Assembly: GCF_000803315.1 (NCBI RefSeq)
Contig: NZ_JRMH01000002.1
Span: 310,001-374,000 of the forward strand
Direction of reading: 5' to 3'
DNA: 64,000 bases
Source of the DNA: Pectobacterium actinidiae
GTDB lineage: Bacteria; Pseudomonadota; Gammaproteobacteria; Enterobacterales; Enterobacteriaceae
Shown: positions 27,396 through 40,073 of the stretch, piece after piece
How the letters are laid out: each line of letters begins with the position of its first letter
Position numbering within the stretch: position 1 is the stretch's first letter
The notes under the pieces: model-generated
Databases searched by the model: none
Told to the model about the DNA's origin: nothing
The model's input: only the letters and a program-made list of their open reading frames with translations
Program-made: the position numbers and the translations under genes

Positions 27396-28256
27396 GTGGC
27401 ACAAAGAGACTACGTGAGCCGGGGACGTTCATCAGGAACGCGCCGGAAAACGACAAATAGCCGAAAAAAAGGCAAGGCTTCAGGTGCATCCAAAACGATG
27501 ATCGCACTCGCTGTTGCCGTTTTGGTCACCTTCGCGGGCGGTCTGTACTTTATCGCCCATAATAAACCCGACGATTCCCCCGTCCTCCCGCATCAGAATG
27601 CGGGCAAAGGTAACGGGCTGCCACCCAAGCCGGAAGAACGCTGGCGCTACATCAAAGAGCTGGAAAACCGCCAGTTGGGTGTCACGACGCCAACGGAACC
27701 TTCCGCAGGTGGTGAGATTCAGTCGCCAGTGCAGTTGACGGATGAACAGCGCCAACTGCTCGAACAGATGCAGTCTGATATGCGTCGTCAGCCAACACAG
27801 CTTTCCGAAGTGCCGTATAACGACCAGACGCAGGTTCCGCGCTCTCAGGTGGCAATTAAGCCGCCGACCCAATCGATGCAGCCGCCGCCTGTCGTGACGA
27901 CGCAGCCGACCACGCGTACCCCCGCGATCGCGCAAACGACGCCGGTTGTACCGAGACAAGAAGCACCAAAACAGGAAGCGCCGAAGCAACAGCCAGTCAA
28001 ACAGCCTGAAGCGCCAAAAGCCGAGAAAACCCAGCGTTGGGCGATTCAGTGCGGCTCCTTCAAAACCATGGATCCTGCCGAATCGGTAAGAGCACAGTTG
28101 GCGTTTGCCGGTATCGAAAGCCGCATCACCTCTAACGGCGGCTGGAACCGTATTATGCTTGGGCCTTATAACAACCGTGCTGCCGCAGATAGCATGATCC
28201 AACGTCTTAAGGGCGCGGGTGCATCAAACTGTATTCCTCTTGCTAGCGGGGGTTGA
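27396..28256 (+). CDS. ftsN: Essential cell division protein FtsN
   Basis: A bitopic inner-membrane protein that triggers septal peptidoglycan synthesis. The 286 residues comprise a short basic cytoplasmic tail beginning MAQRDYVSRGRSSGTRR, one membrane segment (about 34-54), a proline/glutamine-rich periplasmic linker (about 60-205, with APKQEAPKQQPVKQPEAPK repeats) and a C-terminal SPOR domain (about 210-284, RWAIQCGSFKTMDPAESVRA) that binds denuded glycan. Start is GTG. The stop codon lies inside the heat-shock promoter of hslVU. Confidence 0.94.
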   Translation: MAQRDYVSRGRSSGTRRKTTNSRKKGKASGASKTMIALAVAVLVTFAGGLYFIAHNKPDDSPVLPHQNAGKGNGLPPKPEERWRYIKELENRQLGVTTPTEPSAGGEIQSPVQLTDEQRQLLEQMQSDMRRQPTQLSEVPYNDQTQVPRSQVAIKPPTQSMQPPPVVTTQPTTRTPAIAQTTPVVPRQEAPKQEAPKQQPVKQPEAPKAEKTQRWAIQCGSFKTMDPAESVRAQLAFAGIESRITSNGGWNRIMLGPYNNRAAADSMIQRLKGAGASNCIPLASGG

Positions 28257-28280
28257 AAAACCCCACGCCTTCCCCCATCT
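28251..28280 (+). promoter_or_regulatory. Sigma-32 heat-shock promoter of hslVU
   Basis: GGTTGAAA (28251-28258) and CCCCATCT (28273-28280) match the sigma-32 consensus CTTGAAA/CCCCATnT, with a 14-base spacer. The -35 element overlaps the ftsN stop codon. A start site near 28287 would give a leader of about 50 bases before hslV. Heat-shock control of hslVU is established in E. coli. Confidence 0.82.
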
Positions 28281-28339
28281 ATAACAGCAATGTGCCCCGA
28301 ATCATGCGGGGATCTTTTCCTTCAAACGGGGACTGACTC

Positions 28340-28871
28340 GTGACAACAATTGTAAGCGTACGCCGCAACGGCCAGGTGGTCATTGGCGGTGATGGACAAG
28401 CCACTCTGGGCAACACCGTGATGAAAGGCAACGTACGTAAAGTACGTCGTCTCTACCATGACCGCGTCATCGCCGGTTTCGCAGGCGGCACGGCGGATGC
28501 CTTTACCCTTTTTGAGCTTTTTGAGCGCAAGCTGGAATTGCACCAGGGTCATCTGGTGAAAGCTGCCGTCGAACTGGCGAAAGACTGGCGTACCGACCGT
28601 ATGCTACGCAAACTGGAAGCCTTGCTAGCCGTCGCGGACGAAAATGCCTCGCTGATCATTACCGGTAATGGCGATGTCGTACAGCCTGAAAACGATCTGA
28701 TCGCGATTGGTTCCGGTGGTCCTTATGCACAGGCTGCCGCGCGTGCTTTGCTGGAAAACACCGAGCTGGGGTGCGCGTGATATCGTCGAAAAATCTTTGG
28801 GGATTGCTGGCGACATCTGTATCTATACCAACCAGTTCCACACGATAGAAGAATTAGCCTCCAAGGCGTAA
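28340..28871 (+). pseudogene. hslV: HslV protease subunit gene, interrupted by a one-base frameshift
   Basis: HslV (ClpQ) is the threonine protease of the HslUV two-ring complex. The frame from ATG at 28340 keeps the N-terminal catalytic threonine ([20 protein letters not shown]) and matches E. coli HslV up to residue 143 ([10 protein letters not shown]). It then shifts at a GGGG run (28768-28771) and stops at 28780 after 146 codons. Removing one G restores [20 protein letters not shown] and the C-terminus to a TAA at 28869-28871, for 176 residues in all. The lost 33 or so residues include a conserved strand and helix of the subunit, so the product is probably inactive if the base is real. 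A homopolymer read error is the simple alternative. hslU starts nine bases downstream. Confidence 0.85.
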
Positions 28872-28880
28872 GGATCAACT

Positions 28881-30212
28881 ATGTCTGAAATGACCCCGCG
28901 CGAGATAGTCAGCGAACTCGACAGCTATATCATCGGCCAGCATAAAGCGAAACGTGCCGTTTCCATCGCGCTGCGTAACCGCTGGCGCCGTATGCAGTTG
29001 GACGAAGCACTTCGTCATGAAGTGACGCCTAAAAACATTCTCATGATCGGCCCGACTGGCGTAGGTAAAACCGAAATCGCCCGTCGTCTGGCGAAGCTTG
29101 CCAATGCGCCATTCATCAAAGTGGAAGCAACCAAATTCACCGAAGTGGGCTATGTCGGTAAAGAAGTTGACTCCATCATCCGCGATCTGACGGATTCCGC
29201 GATCAAAATGGTGCGTCTCCAGTCCATCGAAAAAAACCGTTTTCGTGCGGAAGAGATGGCGGAAGACCGTATTCTGGACGTGCTGATTCCCCCCGCGAAG
29301 AACAACTGGGGGCAGTCAGAAAGCACGCAGGAGCCTTCCGCCGCACGTCAGGCATTCCGCAAGAAACTGCGTGAAGGCCAGTTGGATGACAAAGAGATCG
29401 AGATCGATCTGGCTGCCGCCCCTGTTGGCGTAGAGATCATGGCACCACCAGGCATGGAAGAAATGACCAACCAGCTCCAGTCCATGTTCCAGAATCTGGC
29501 AGGACAAAAGCAGAAAGCCCGTAAGGTCAAAATCAAAGACGCCTTCAAGCTGCTGATAGAAGAAGAAGCCGCCAAGCTGGTGAACCCGGAAGAGCTGAAA
29601 CAGCAGGCGATTGAAGCCGTTGAGCAGCACGGTATCGTGTTCATCGATGAGATCGACAAAATCTGTAAGCGTGGCGAAAGCTCCGGCCCGGATGTTTCCC
29701 GTGAAGGCGTTCAGCGCGACCTGCTGCCGCTGGTCGAAGGCTGCACCGTGTCCACCAAGCATGGCATGGTCAAAACTGACCACATCTTGTTTATCGCGTC
29801 CGGTGCGTTCCAGGTAGCCAGCCCGTCCGATCTGATTCCTGAATTGCAGGGACGTCTTCCGATTCGCGTAGAGTTGCAGGCGCTGACGACGGAAGATTTC
29901 GAGCGTATCCTGACGGAACCGAGCGCCTCGCTGACCGAGCAGTACAAAGCGCTGATGGCGACGGAAGGCGTGGACATTTCGTTCACCGCCGATGGTATCC
30001 GCCGTATTGCCGAAGCGGCCTGGCAGGTCAACGAAAGCACCGAAAATATCGGCGCGCGCCGTTTGCATACCGTGATGGAGCGTCTGATCGAAGACGTTTC
30101 TTACGACGCCAGCGAAATGAACGGTCAAAGTGTTACCATTGACGCAGATTACGTACGTAATCATCTGGATGAATTAGTAGCAGATGAAGATCTGAGTCGA
30201 TTTATCTTATAA
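28881..30212 (+). CDS. hslU: ATPase/unfoldase subunit of HslUV protease
   Basis: A 443-residue AAA+ unfoldase, the same size as E. coli HslU. Walker [17 protein letters not shown] (about residues 56-71), a GYVG pore motif in [12 protein letters not shown], the intermediate (I) domain at about 110-240, Walker [12 protein letters not shown], and the C-terminal tail EDLSRFIL that docks into HslV and activates it are all intact. It is cotranscribed with hslV from the sigma-32 promoter. With hslV frameshifted it may lack its protease partner. Confidence 0.96.
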   Translation: MSEMTPREIVSELDSYIIGQHKAKRAVSIALRNRWRRMQLDEALRHEVTPKNILMIGPTGVGKTEIARRLAKLANAPFIKVEATKFTEVGYVGKEVDSIIRDLTDSAIKMVRLQSIEKNRFRAEEMAEDRILDVLIPPAKNNWGQSESTQEPSAARQAFRKKLREGQLDDKEIEIDLAAAPVGVEIMAPPGMEEMTNQLQSMFQNLAGQKQKARKVKIKDAFKLLIEEEAAKLVNPEELKQQAIEAVEQHGIVFIDEIDKICKRGESSGPDVSREGVQRDLLPLVEGCTVSTKHGMVKTDHILFIASGAFQVASPSDLIPELQGRLPIRVELQALTTEDFERILTEPSASLTEQYKALMATEGVDISFTADGIRRIAEAAWQVNESTENIGARRLHTVMERLIEDVSYDASEMNGQSVTIDADYVRNHLDELVADEDLSRFIL

Positions 30213-30242
30213 TCCGTTTTCGCGGATCGCACGATTAAGGAT

Positions 30243-30275
30243 AAAGTGGGAGGCGTTGGCCTCCCACTTTTGTTT
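30243..30275 (+). terminator. Rho-independent terminator after hslU
   Basis: A perfect 12-bp stem, AAAGTGGGAGGC/GCCTCCCACTTT, with a four-base loop followed by TGTTT. It lies 30 bases after the hslU stop. Confidence 0.85.
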
Positions 30276-30357
30276 CTGACGCCGCCATCACTGACTTTTC
30301 TTGTTTATAAACGGATGATTCACGCAATTGAATCATCAATAAAAATTGAAGCACACC

Positions 30358-31275
30358 ATGACTTTATCGACCCATAGCAGCAAAACCAAAGCCTGGCTGG
30401 ATAGCCTTCGTCCAAAGACGTTGCCATTAGCTTTTGCGTCCATCGTCACTGGCTCGGCGATTGCGAGCTGGCATAGCAGCTTTAAACCGGGCGTAGCATT
30501 ACTGGCGTTGTTGACCGCCGGACTGCTGCAAATCCTTTCCAATCTGGCGAACGACTATGGGGATGCGATAAAAGGCAGCGACACCGAGGAACGTATCGGG
30601 CCGTTGCGCGGCATTCAGACCGGGGTGATTACGCTGGCGCAACTGCGCAATGCGCTAATTGTGACCGTGGCGCTCACTATCATTTCCGGTGTGAGTCTGG
30701 TAATTCTGGCGTGTGAAAAGCCCGCGGATATCTTTGGTTTCCTGATTCTGGGGCTACTGGCGATTTTTGCCGCCATCACCTACACCGTCGGCAACAAACC
30801 CTATGGCTATATCGGGCTCGGCGATATCTCGGTACTCATCTTTTTCGGCTGGCTCAGCGTCGCAGGGTCGTATTACCTGCAAACCGGCCACTTCGACAGC
30901 ATCGTCATGTTACCTGCAACGGCCTGTGGCCTGCTGGCAACGGCGGTATTGAACATCAACAATCTGCGCGATATCGACAACGATCGTATCAGCGGTAAAA
31001 ACACGCTGGCGGTGCGTCTGGGGGCAGAAAAAGCGCGTTTCTACCACACGATGCTGCTGTTACTGGCACCCGTTTGTCTCGGTCTGTTTGCGACGTTTTA
31101 TTTGCACAGCCTGGCAGGCTGGCTCTTTATCCTCGCGCTCCCGTTGCTGATTAAGCAGGCACGGTATGTGTTGCGTGAAAGCAGCGCATTCAGTATGCGT
31201 CCGATGCTGGAAAAAACAGTAAAAGGCGCACTGCTGACCAACATTCTGTTCGCCGTTGGCGTGATATTGAGTTAG
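30358..31275 (+). CDS. menA: 1,4-dihydroxy-2-naphthoate octaprenyltransferase
   Basis: A membrane UbiA-family prenyltransferase that makes demethylmenaquinone for anaerobic respiration. The 305-residue protein starts MTLSTHSSKTKAWLDSLRPK; a TTG four codons earlier is possible. The two Asp-rich prenyl-diphosphate motifs are NLANDYGDAIKGSD (about residue 65) and NINNLRDIDNDRISGK (about 205). About eight or nine membrane segments. It lies between hslU and rraA, as in E. coli. Confidence 0.95.
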   Translation: MTLSTHSSKTKAWLDSLRPKTLPLAFASIVTGSAIASWHSSFKPGVALLALLTAGLLQILSNLANDYGDAIKGSDTEERIGPLRGIQTGVITLAQLRNALIVTVALTIISGVSLVILACEKPADIFGFLILGLLAIFAAITYTVGNKPYGYIGLGDISVLIFFGWLSVAGSYYLQTGHFDSIVMLPATACGLLATAVLNINNLRDIDNDRISGKNTLAVRLGAEKARFYHTMLLLLAPVCLGLFATFYLHSLAGWLFILALPLLIKQARYVLRESSAFSMRPMLEKTVKGALLTNILFAVGVILS

Positions 31276-31382
31276 TGCGGGTAGAGTTATCGCAGGCAAA
31301 AAGCAGTGCGTATTTACTGATACGCATCAAGTTAACATTTGATGATTTTGCCAACAGCCGCCAGAAAGGGATATACTCATGA

Positions 31383-31895
<513 letters not shown>

Positions 31896-31937
31896 TATCG
31901 TTGAATTCCCGCGTTTTTATTGCGGTGACATCAGCAC

Positions 31938-31968
31938 AAAAAAGGGCGATAGACGCCCTTTTTTATTT
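31938..31968 (+). terminator. Bidirectional terminator between rraA and zapB
   Basis: AAAAAGGGCG and CGCCCTTTTT arms with a short loop. T-runs on both strands suit termination of both rraA (+) and zapB (-). Confidence 0.85.
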
Positions 31969-32013
31969 GGCTCAATCGATAAGCCGTTCCTTCGTCTGAG
32001 CCAGCAAGTCCGA

Positions 32014-32253
32014 TTAGACTTCTTCCATTTTGCCTAACAGCGCGCGCAGGCGTTCTTGCCACACGACTTGCTCTTCTTTCAATTGCTCGTTCTCGCGCAC
32101 CAGCGCTTCACGTGAACCCGCTGCCGCCTGAACATCCTGCGACAGTGCGTTGTTCTGCTCTTTCAGCTCTTCAATTTCCATTTGCAACAGCGTGATGGTA
32201 TCAATCGCCTGCTGAACTTTCGCTTCCAGCTTTTCAAACACTTCAAATGACAT
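32014..32253 (-). CDS. zapB: Cell division protein ZapB
   Basis: A 79-residue, almost wholly alpha-helical coiled-coil protein (heptads throughout [20 protein letters not shown]... to LLGKMEEV) that binds ZapA and stabilises the Z ring and its link to MatP. It matches E. coli ZapB (81 aa). It sits between rraA and glpF as in E. coli. Confidence 0.95.
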   Translation of the reverse strand: MSFEVFEKLEAKVQQAIDTITLLQMEIEELKEQNNALSQDVQAAAGSREALVRENEQLKEEQVVWQERLRALLGKMEEV

Positions 32254-32802
32254 TCTTCAAACCCCTTTTAATCGCAACAAGGCAAAGATCGGTTAACGCT
32301 GGCTTTCGGACTCTGTAACCAACACCCAACGGTGTCGCCATCCGCCCGTAAACATAATCCTGACCATGGGACGGCTGACAAGACAGACCATAGCGAAATT
32401 GTATGTAGCCAACCGCCACCTGTCTAGCGCACATCCCCCACTACGCGAGTGTGGCAGCTTTTCTTACGTAACACTATCAGTAGAAACTGAAAAACAGGCA
32501 GTACAAACGGAAAAACGAGCGGCGCAAACTGAAAGTCCCTCTGTTCGCTTACCCATGCCAGCTATTGTGTTAATAAATTTAACCTGAGCGTTACTATCAA
32601 CCTTGGGCAAAAAACCACCGCAAGTCATTTTATAAGCGAATACGCTCATTTTTTTGACGTGCAACACACATTTTAATTTCGATATTTCTCGTTTTCGAGC
32701 ATTAACGATAAATTCACATCATAAATACATTTAAAACAGAGGATGCCTCAAGACGGTATCCTTAGACTGACCACTCTGTACGTTACCCAGCAGGAAAAAA
32801 AT
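32254..32802. other. Regulatory region between zapB and glpF
   Basis: About 550 bases with no convincing gene. It holds the divergent zapB and glpFK promoters. The segment 32671-32715 is rich in TTCG and CGA half-sites (for example AATTTCGATATTTCTCG and TTAACGATAA) that resemble degenerate GlpR operators, and TTCACATCAT at about 32710-32720 resembles a CRP half-site. A 21-bp imperfect tandem repeat lies at 32480-32542. Operator assignments are weak. Confidence 0.4.
32480..32542. repeat. Three imperfect 21-bp tandem repeats upstream of glpF
   Basis: Units at 32480-32500, 32501-32521 and 32522-32542 share the core G-A/C-AAACtGAAAaaC. Units 1 and 2 match at most positions; unit 3 is degenerate at its end. 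In one frame they would read V-E/Q-TEK repeats, but the frame has no ribosome-binding site and poor coding character. Confidence 0.6.
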
Positions 32803-35207
<2,405 letters not shown>

Positions 35208-35228
35208 CCCATCCACGAATACATCAAC

Positions 35229-35256
35229 AACGGGCGCGCCTGTCGCGCCCGTTTTT
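35229..35256 (+). terminator. Rho-independent terminator between glpK and glpX
   Basis: AACGGGCGCG and CGCGCCCGTT arms with a five-base loop and a TTTTTT tail. In E. coli glpX is partly read from glpF; here a strong stem separates the two, so glpX probably also has its own promoter. Confidence 0.85.
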
Positions 35257-35342
35257 TCATCTCGCTCAACCGCCCCTCCCCCGTTGTGATAAAATCCCCG
35301 CCCATATCTTTTCTTTTCCCGATCGACAACAGACAGGTATTT

Positions 35343-36353
35343 ATGAAACGTGAATTAGCTATTGAGTTCTCACGCGTCACCGAAGCAGCCGCGCTGGCAG
35401 GCTATAAGTGGTTAGGGCGTGGCGACAAGAACGCTGCCGACAATGCCGCCGTACAGGCGATGCGCATCATGCTGAATCAGGTCAATATCAACGGTCAGAT
35501 TGTCATCGGCGAAGGGGAAATCGACGAAGCGCCCATGCTGTTCATCGGTGAACAGGTCGGTACCGGTCAGGGCGATGCCGTAGACATCGCCGTCGATCCG
35601 ATTGAAGGCACGCGGATGACGGCAATGGGTCAGGCGAATGCGCTGGCTGTACTGGCCGTCGGCGAAAAAGGCGCGTTTCTGCACGCGCCAGATATGTACA
35701 TGGAAAAGCTGATCGTCGGCCCAGAGGCGAAAGGATCGATTGACCTCAACCTGCCGCTGGCGGACAACCTGCGCAATGTCGCACTGAAGTTGGGCAAGCC
35801 GCTCAGCCAGTTAACCGTGACAACGCTGGCTAAACCGCGCCATGATGCCTGCATCGCAGAAATGCAGCAGTTGGGCGTGAAAGTGTTCGCCATTCCAGAC
35901 GGCGACGTCGCCGCATCCATTCTCACCTGCATGCCGGACAGCGAAGTTGACGTGCTGTACGGCATCGGCGGCGCCCCCGAAGGCGTGATTTCTGCGGCCG
36001 TTATCCGCGCACTCGACGGTGACATGCAAGGACGTTTATTGGCACGTCATGAAGTCAAAGGCGATAGCGCTGAAAACCGTCGCATCGGTGAAGACGAGCT
36101 GGCACGCTGTCGACAAATGGGCATCGAAGCTGGAGGCGTCCTCAAGCTGGATGACATGGCACGCAACGACAACGTCATTTTCTCCGCGACTGGCATCACC
36201 AAAGGTGATTTGCTGGACGGGATCGCCCGTAAAGGCAATATGGCCACCACAGAAACGCTGCTGATCCGCGGTAAATCCCGCACGATCCGTCGAATTAAAT
36301 CGACGCATTATCTGGATCGCAAGGATCGCACGCTGCACGAATTCCTGCTGTAG
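35343..36353 (+). CDS. glpX: Class II fructose-1,6-bisphosphatase
   Basis: Mn-dependent hydrolysis of fructose 1,6-bisphosphate in gluconeogenesis from glycerol. The 336-residue protein (same length as E. coli GlpX) starts MKRELAIEFSRVTEAAALAG; the frame from 35286 is an over-extension. Metal and substrate motifs: GEGEIDEAPMLFIGE (about 55-70), DPIEGTRMTAMGQANALAVL and GIGGAPEGVISAAVIRAL. Confidence 0.96.
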   Translation: MKRELAIEFSRVTEAAALAGYKWLGRGDKNAADNAAVQAMRIMLNQVNINGQIVIGEGEIDEAPMLFIGEQVGTGQGDAVDIAVDPIEGTRMTAMGQANALAVLAVGEKGAFLHAPDMYMEKLIVGPEAKGSIDLNLPLADNLRNVALKLGKPLSQLTVTTLAKPRHDACIAEMQQLGVKVFAIPDGDVAASILTCMPDSEVDVLYGIGGAPEGVISAAVIRALDGDMQGRLLARHEVKGDSAENRRIGEDELARCRQMGIEAGGVLKLDDMARNDNVIFSATGITKGDLLDGIARKGNMATTETLLIRGKSRTIRRIKSTHYLDRKDRTLHEFLL

Positions 36354-36471
36354 CAGGACACTGCCCAACTGACTGATTGTTTCACAGTTGTTAATAAATG
36401 GCGTATCTTAGATGCACGACTTACATGCACAAATAGCGGCATCTGACCGCCAGTAATAGGAGCAAGAAAGT

Positions 36472-37218
36472 ATGGCTGAATGGGTGACAGGCAAAGTGAT
36501 TCAGGTGGAAAACTGGACAGAAAGTCTGTTTAGCATTCGGGTTCACGCGCCCGCCGATGCATTCACTGCCGGGCAATATGGCAAACTGGCGCTGGAGATT
36601 GATGGCGAGAAAGTGCAACGCGCGTATTCCTACGTGAATGCGCCCAGCGATCCCACCCTTGAGTTCTATCTGGTGACGGTACCAGAAGGCAAACTCAGCC
36701 CGCATCTGCATGCGCTGCAACCCGGTTCAGACGTCATGATCGTCAAAGAAGCTGCCGGCTTTTTCGTGCTGGAAGAAGTGCCTGATTGTGAAACGCTGTG
36801 GATGCTGGCAACCGGCACGGGCATTGGCCCTTACCTGTCGATTCTTCAGGAAGGCAAGGATTTGGAGCGTTTTAAGAACATCGTGCTGGTCCACGCCGCC
36901 CGATTCTCACGCGATCTGAGCTATCTGCCGCTGATGCAGCAATTACAGCAGCGCTACCACGGTCAACTGCGTATTCAAACGGTAGTCAGCCGGGAAGAAG
37001 AAACGGGCTCGCTGACGGGCCGCATTCCTACGTTGATCAGCAACGGTACGCTGGAAGCCGCTGTGGGCTTGCCGATGGATGCAGCAACCAGCCACGTCAT
37101 GCTGTGCGGTAACCCGCAGATGGTGCGTGATACGCAGCTGTTGCTGAAAGAAGAGCGTCAAATGACCAAACACCTGCGCCGCAGACCCGGTCATATGACG
37201 GCCGAAAACTATTGGTAA
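36472..37218 (+). CDS. fpr: Ferredoxin/flavodoxin-NADP reductase
   Basis: An FAD enzyme moving electrons from NADPH to flavodoxin or ferredoxin, used by radical-SAM enzymes, methionine synthase repair and oxidative-stress response. The 248 residues equal E. coli Fpr. FAD-binding motif RAYSYVNAPS (about 50), NADP motif LATGTGIGPYLSIL (about 110) and the C-terminal Trp (EHYW-like AENYW) typical of the enterobacterial enzyme. A GGAGC ribosome-binding site precedes the ATG. In E. coli it belongs to the SoxS regulon; I could not identify a clear SoxS box. Confidence 0.95.
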   Translation: MAEWVTGKVIQVENWTESLFSIRVHAPADAFTAGQYGKLALEIDGEKVQRAYSYVNAPSDPTLEFYLVTVPEGKLSPHLHALQPGSDVMIVKEAAGFFVLEEVPDCETLWMLATGTGIGPYLSILQEGKDLERFKNIVLVHAARFSRDLSYLPLMQQLQQRYHGQLRIQTVVSREEETGSLTGRIPTLISNGTLEAAVGLPMDAATSHVMLCGNPQMVRDTQLLLKEERQMTKHLRRRPGHMTAENYW

Positions 37219-37236
37219 ACGGCAACGCGTTGTTAA

Positions 37237-37659
37237 TTAGCGGCGGAAGCGAAACGGCTCCGCCGCTGCTCCAAACCGGTTTTCCCCTTTTGTGCCCAGA
37301 AAAACACCGCAGTCTAGCAGCGTCATCACGACAATCAGGATCGGCAAGAAGCGGCCAATGCCCCACTGCCAGACGGACGAAAACATCGTCCAGTTCCCCG
37401 AGGCCAACATCCACGCCACCACTAACAACAGCGCCCACCAGCCGCTCTTATCACGATCATGCAGCCGTTTCACCATAATCGCCGCCGTCGGCCACAGCAA
37501 TACCACCAAACCAAACGCCGTCGATTGCGTATCCAGCCAGCTTTGGCCGGATAGCGTAAACAACACCGCCATCAATGCGACCCAAATCGCCATCCAAAGC
37601 CAGAAATCACGGCGACCGACTCGGCCTTTAAACGAGAAGCACCACTGCTGTAATGTCAT
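37237..37659 (-). CDS. yiiR: DUF805 inner-membrane protein
   Basis: A 140-residue protein beginning MTLQQWCFSFKGRVGRRDFW, the FxGRxxRRxFW start typical of DUF805. Four hydrophobic segments follow (about residues 20-40, 48-63, 74-92, 99-120), with the family motif VKRLHDRDKSGWW. Function unknown. It lies between fpr and yiiQ, matching E. coli yiiR in position. Convergent with fpr. Confidence 0.85.
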   Translation of the reverse strand: MTLQQWCFSFKGRVGRRDFWLWMAIWVALMAVLFTLSGQSWLDTQSTAFGLVVLLWPTAAIMVKRLHDRDKSGWWALLLVVAWMLASGNWTMFSSVWQWGIGRFLPILIVVMTLLDCGVFLGTKGENRFGAAAEPFRFRR

Positions 37660-37878
37660 TAACGATAACGTCCTGAATTGTCGGCCTGTCTAGCCACATT
37701 AATCTGTATTTTTGTTCCAGCTGATTTTACCTTAATCCCGGTATTTACCCGCAACCTTTACGCGATTTTTGACAGTCACGTACTGTTTTTTGACAACGAC
37801 GTACAAATGCCGCTTTAATCAAACGTATTCTGCCGTTATCGGCCTGGACATCTTTTGAAGTGGCTGACCCGAATCCCT

Positions 37879-38478
37879 ATGACACGAAAACGCATCGCTT
37901 CACTTTTGGTTCTATCATCACTGGTGCTGTACCAGACTCACGCGGGAGCCGATCCAACATTCCCGCCCAAACCTTCAGCCAATGCGCCGTATCTGCTGGC
38001 TGGTGCCCCCACCTTCGATCAAACCATCACGCAGTTCCGTTCTCGCTACAATCTGAGCAACCCTACGCTGCCGATCGGTGAATTTCGGGTTGTCGACACC
38101 GGTAATATCACCAGCATGTTGACTCGCGCAGCCAGCCGGATCAACGACCACCTCTATGCCTCAACCGCACTGGAGAAAGGCACTGGGAAAATCAAAACGC
38201 TGCAAATTACCTGGCTACCGCAGTTGCAGAGTGAACAAGAAACCGCAGTGCGTCGTAAGCAAGCCCTCGACTACATGGCTGCGCTTGCGCGCACGTTCGC
38301 ACCGTCACTGACGGAAGAACAGAGTGTGAAAAAAGTCACCGGGCTGCTGGAAAAAGGCAAAGGACAACGCTTTTATCAGCAAACGGAAGGGGCCTTACGT
38401 TATGTGGTTGCAGATGAGGGTGAAAAAGGGCTAACTTTTGCTGTTGAACCGATTAAGCTAACGCTATCTGAACCGTGA
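37879..38478 (+). CDS. yiiQ: Exported DUF1454 protein YiiQ
   Basis: A 199-residue protein with a signal peptide (MTRKRIASLLVLSSLVLYQTHAGA). The mature part APYLLAGAPTFDQTITQF through TEGALRYVVADEGEKGLTFA matches E. coli YiiQ (199 aa). The ATG at 37879 gives exactly the E. coli length; a TTG eight codons upstream is less likely. Periplasmic, function unknown. Divergent from yiiR and upstream of tpiA as in E. coli. Confidence 0.88.
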   Translation: MTRKRIASLLVLSSLVLYQTHAGADPTFPPKPSANAPYLLAGAPTFDQTITQFRSRYNLSNPTLPIGEFRVVDTGNITSMLTRAASRINDHLYASTALEKGTGKIKTLQITWLPQLQSEQETAVRRKQALDYMAALARTFAPSLTEEQSVKKVTGLLEKGKGQRFYQQTEGALRYVVADEGEKGLTFAVEPIKLTLSEP

Positions 38479-38604
38479 TCAACGCGGTAATTCATGACGA
38501 AAAACAGAGCCACGATCACATTTCGTCTCTATACTGTGGGCAGATCATATTGCCTGACGGCAGTAAAATTTATGCGTAGATTCATTAACACCTTGATTTA
38601 TTAA

Positions 38605-39411
<807 letters not shown>

Positions 39412-39449
39412 GCGTTTATCGAAAACGGACGGACGAAGGTTCGTCTAGT

Positions 39450-40062
39450 AAAAATCCACCTCTTGAAGAGGTGGCTTTAAGTGGGGCCCCCTAGAAGGGG
39501 GCCTTGTCCGTTTTAATCCTGCAATAACTCCATTTGCTGTTCGTATTCTTGGTCTTTCTTATCCTGATGCCTCACGTAACGTCTGATAATTTCTTCGTTC
39601 ACTCCCACCGTGTCCGCAAAGTATCCTCTAGCCCAAAAGTGATTGCCCCACAGTTTCTTTCTTATATGCGGGAATTTATTGTAGAGACGAATTGCCGTGC
39701 GCCCTTTCAGGACGCCCATTAGCGTTGAAATTGAGAGTTTCGGTGGAACCATCACGACAAGATGAACATGGTCTGGTTGAACATTTAGTTCCAATATCTC
39801 GCAATCTTTCATATTGCAAAGTATGTAAATCGAACGGTAAAGCTCTTTCCCTACTGTGCCCGTTAAAATCTTGTAGCGATATTTTGGGGTCCAAACCAAG
39901 TGGTATTTGCAACGCCAAAACACATGTGCTGAACTTCTATAACTGCTCATGTCAGTGATTTCCTTCTTACTTGTGGTGAGTAAGCTGGAATTTTCTGGCA
40001 TGGGCTTCCTTCAGGCTATAGCCTCACAGGGACAATCACCACCTCCCGAGGAGGTGGTTTAA
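39450..40062 (-). mobile_element. IS200/IS605-family insertion sequence
   Basis: About 610 bases holding a single Y1 transposase gene and bounded by two subterminal hairpins: CCACCTC-TTGAA-GAGGTGG at 39456-39474 and ACCACCTCC-CGA-GGAGGTGGT at 40038-40058. Both are followed on the plus strand by (C/T)TTTAAG or TTTAAG. Subterminal imperfect palindromes rather than terminal inverted repeats, and no target duplication, are the hallmark of this family. A further 7-bp hairpin (GGCCCCC/GGGGGCC, 39485-39503) just after the tnpA stop may be its terminator. The exact ends cannot be fixed from this one copy. Confidence 0.85.
39513..39950 (-). CDS. tnpA: IS200-type Y1 transposase TnpA
   Basis: A single-strand 'peel and paste' transposase. 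The frame from ATG at 39950 (MSSYRSSAHVFWRCKYHLVW) gives 145 residues, near the usual 150. The HUH motif is HVH in VQPDHVHLVVMVPP, and the catalytic tyrosine lies in the C-terminal helix IIRRYVRHQ. An in-frame ATG at 40001 would add 17 residues. The gene looks intact. No tnpB is present. Confidence 0.93.
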   Translation of the reverse strand: MSSYRSSAHVFWRCKYHLVWTPKYRYKILTGTVGKELYRSIYILCNMKDCEILELNVQPDHVHLVVMVPPKLSISTLMGVLKGRTAIRLYNKFPHIRKKLWGNHFWARGYFADTVGVNEEIIRRYVRHQDKKDQEYEQQMELLQD

Positions 40063-40073
40063 GGCTGACAATC

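Noticed and set aside
27480..28202. 240-codon minus-strand frame
   Set aside because: Antisense to ftsN; its arginine/leucine-rich composition is the complement of the proline/glutamine-rich FtsN linker.
29316..30164. 282-codon minus-strand frame
   Set aside because: Antisense to hslU, which is intact and explains the region.
32366..32587. 73-codon frame with TEK-type heptad-like repeats upstream of glpF
   Set aside because: The repeat is better explained as DNA tandem repeats; no start signals and no conserved product that I know.
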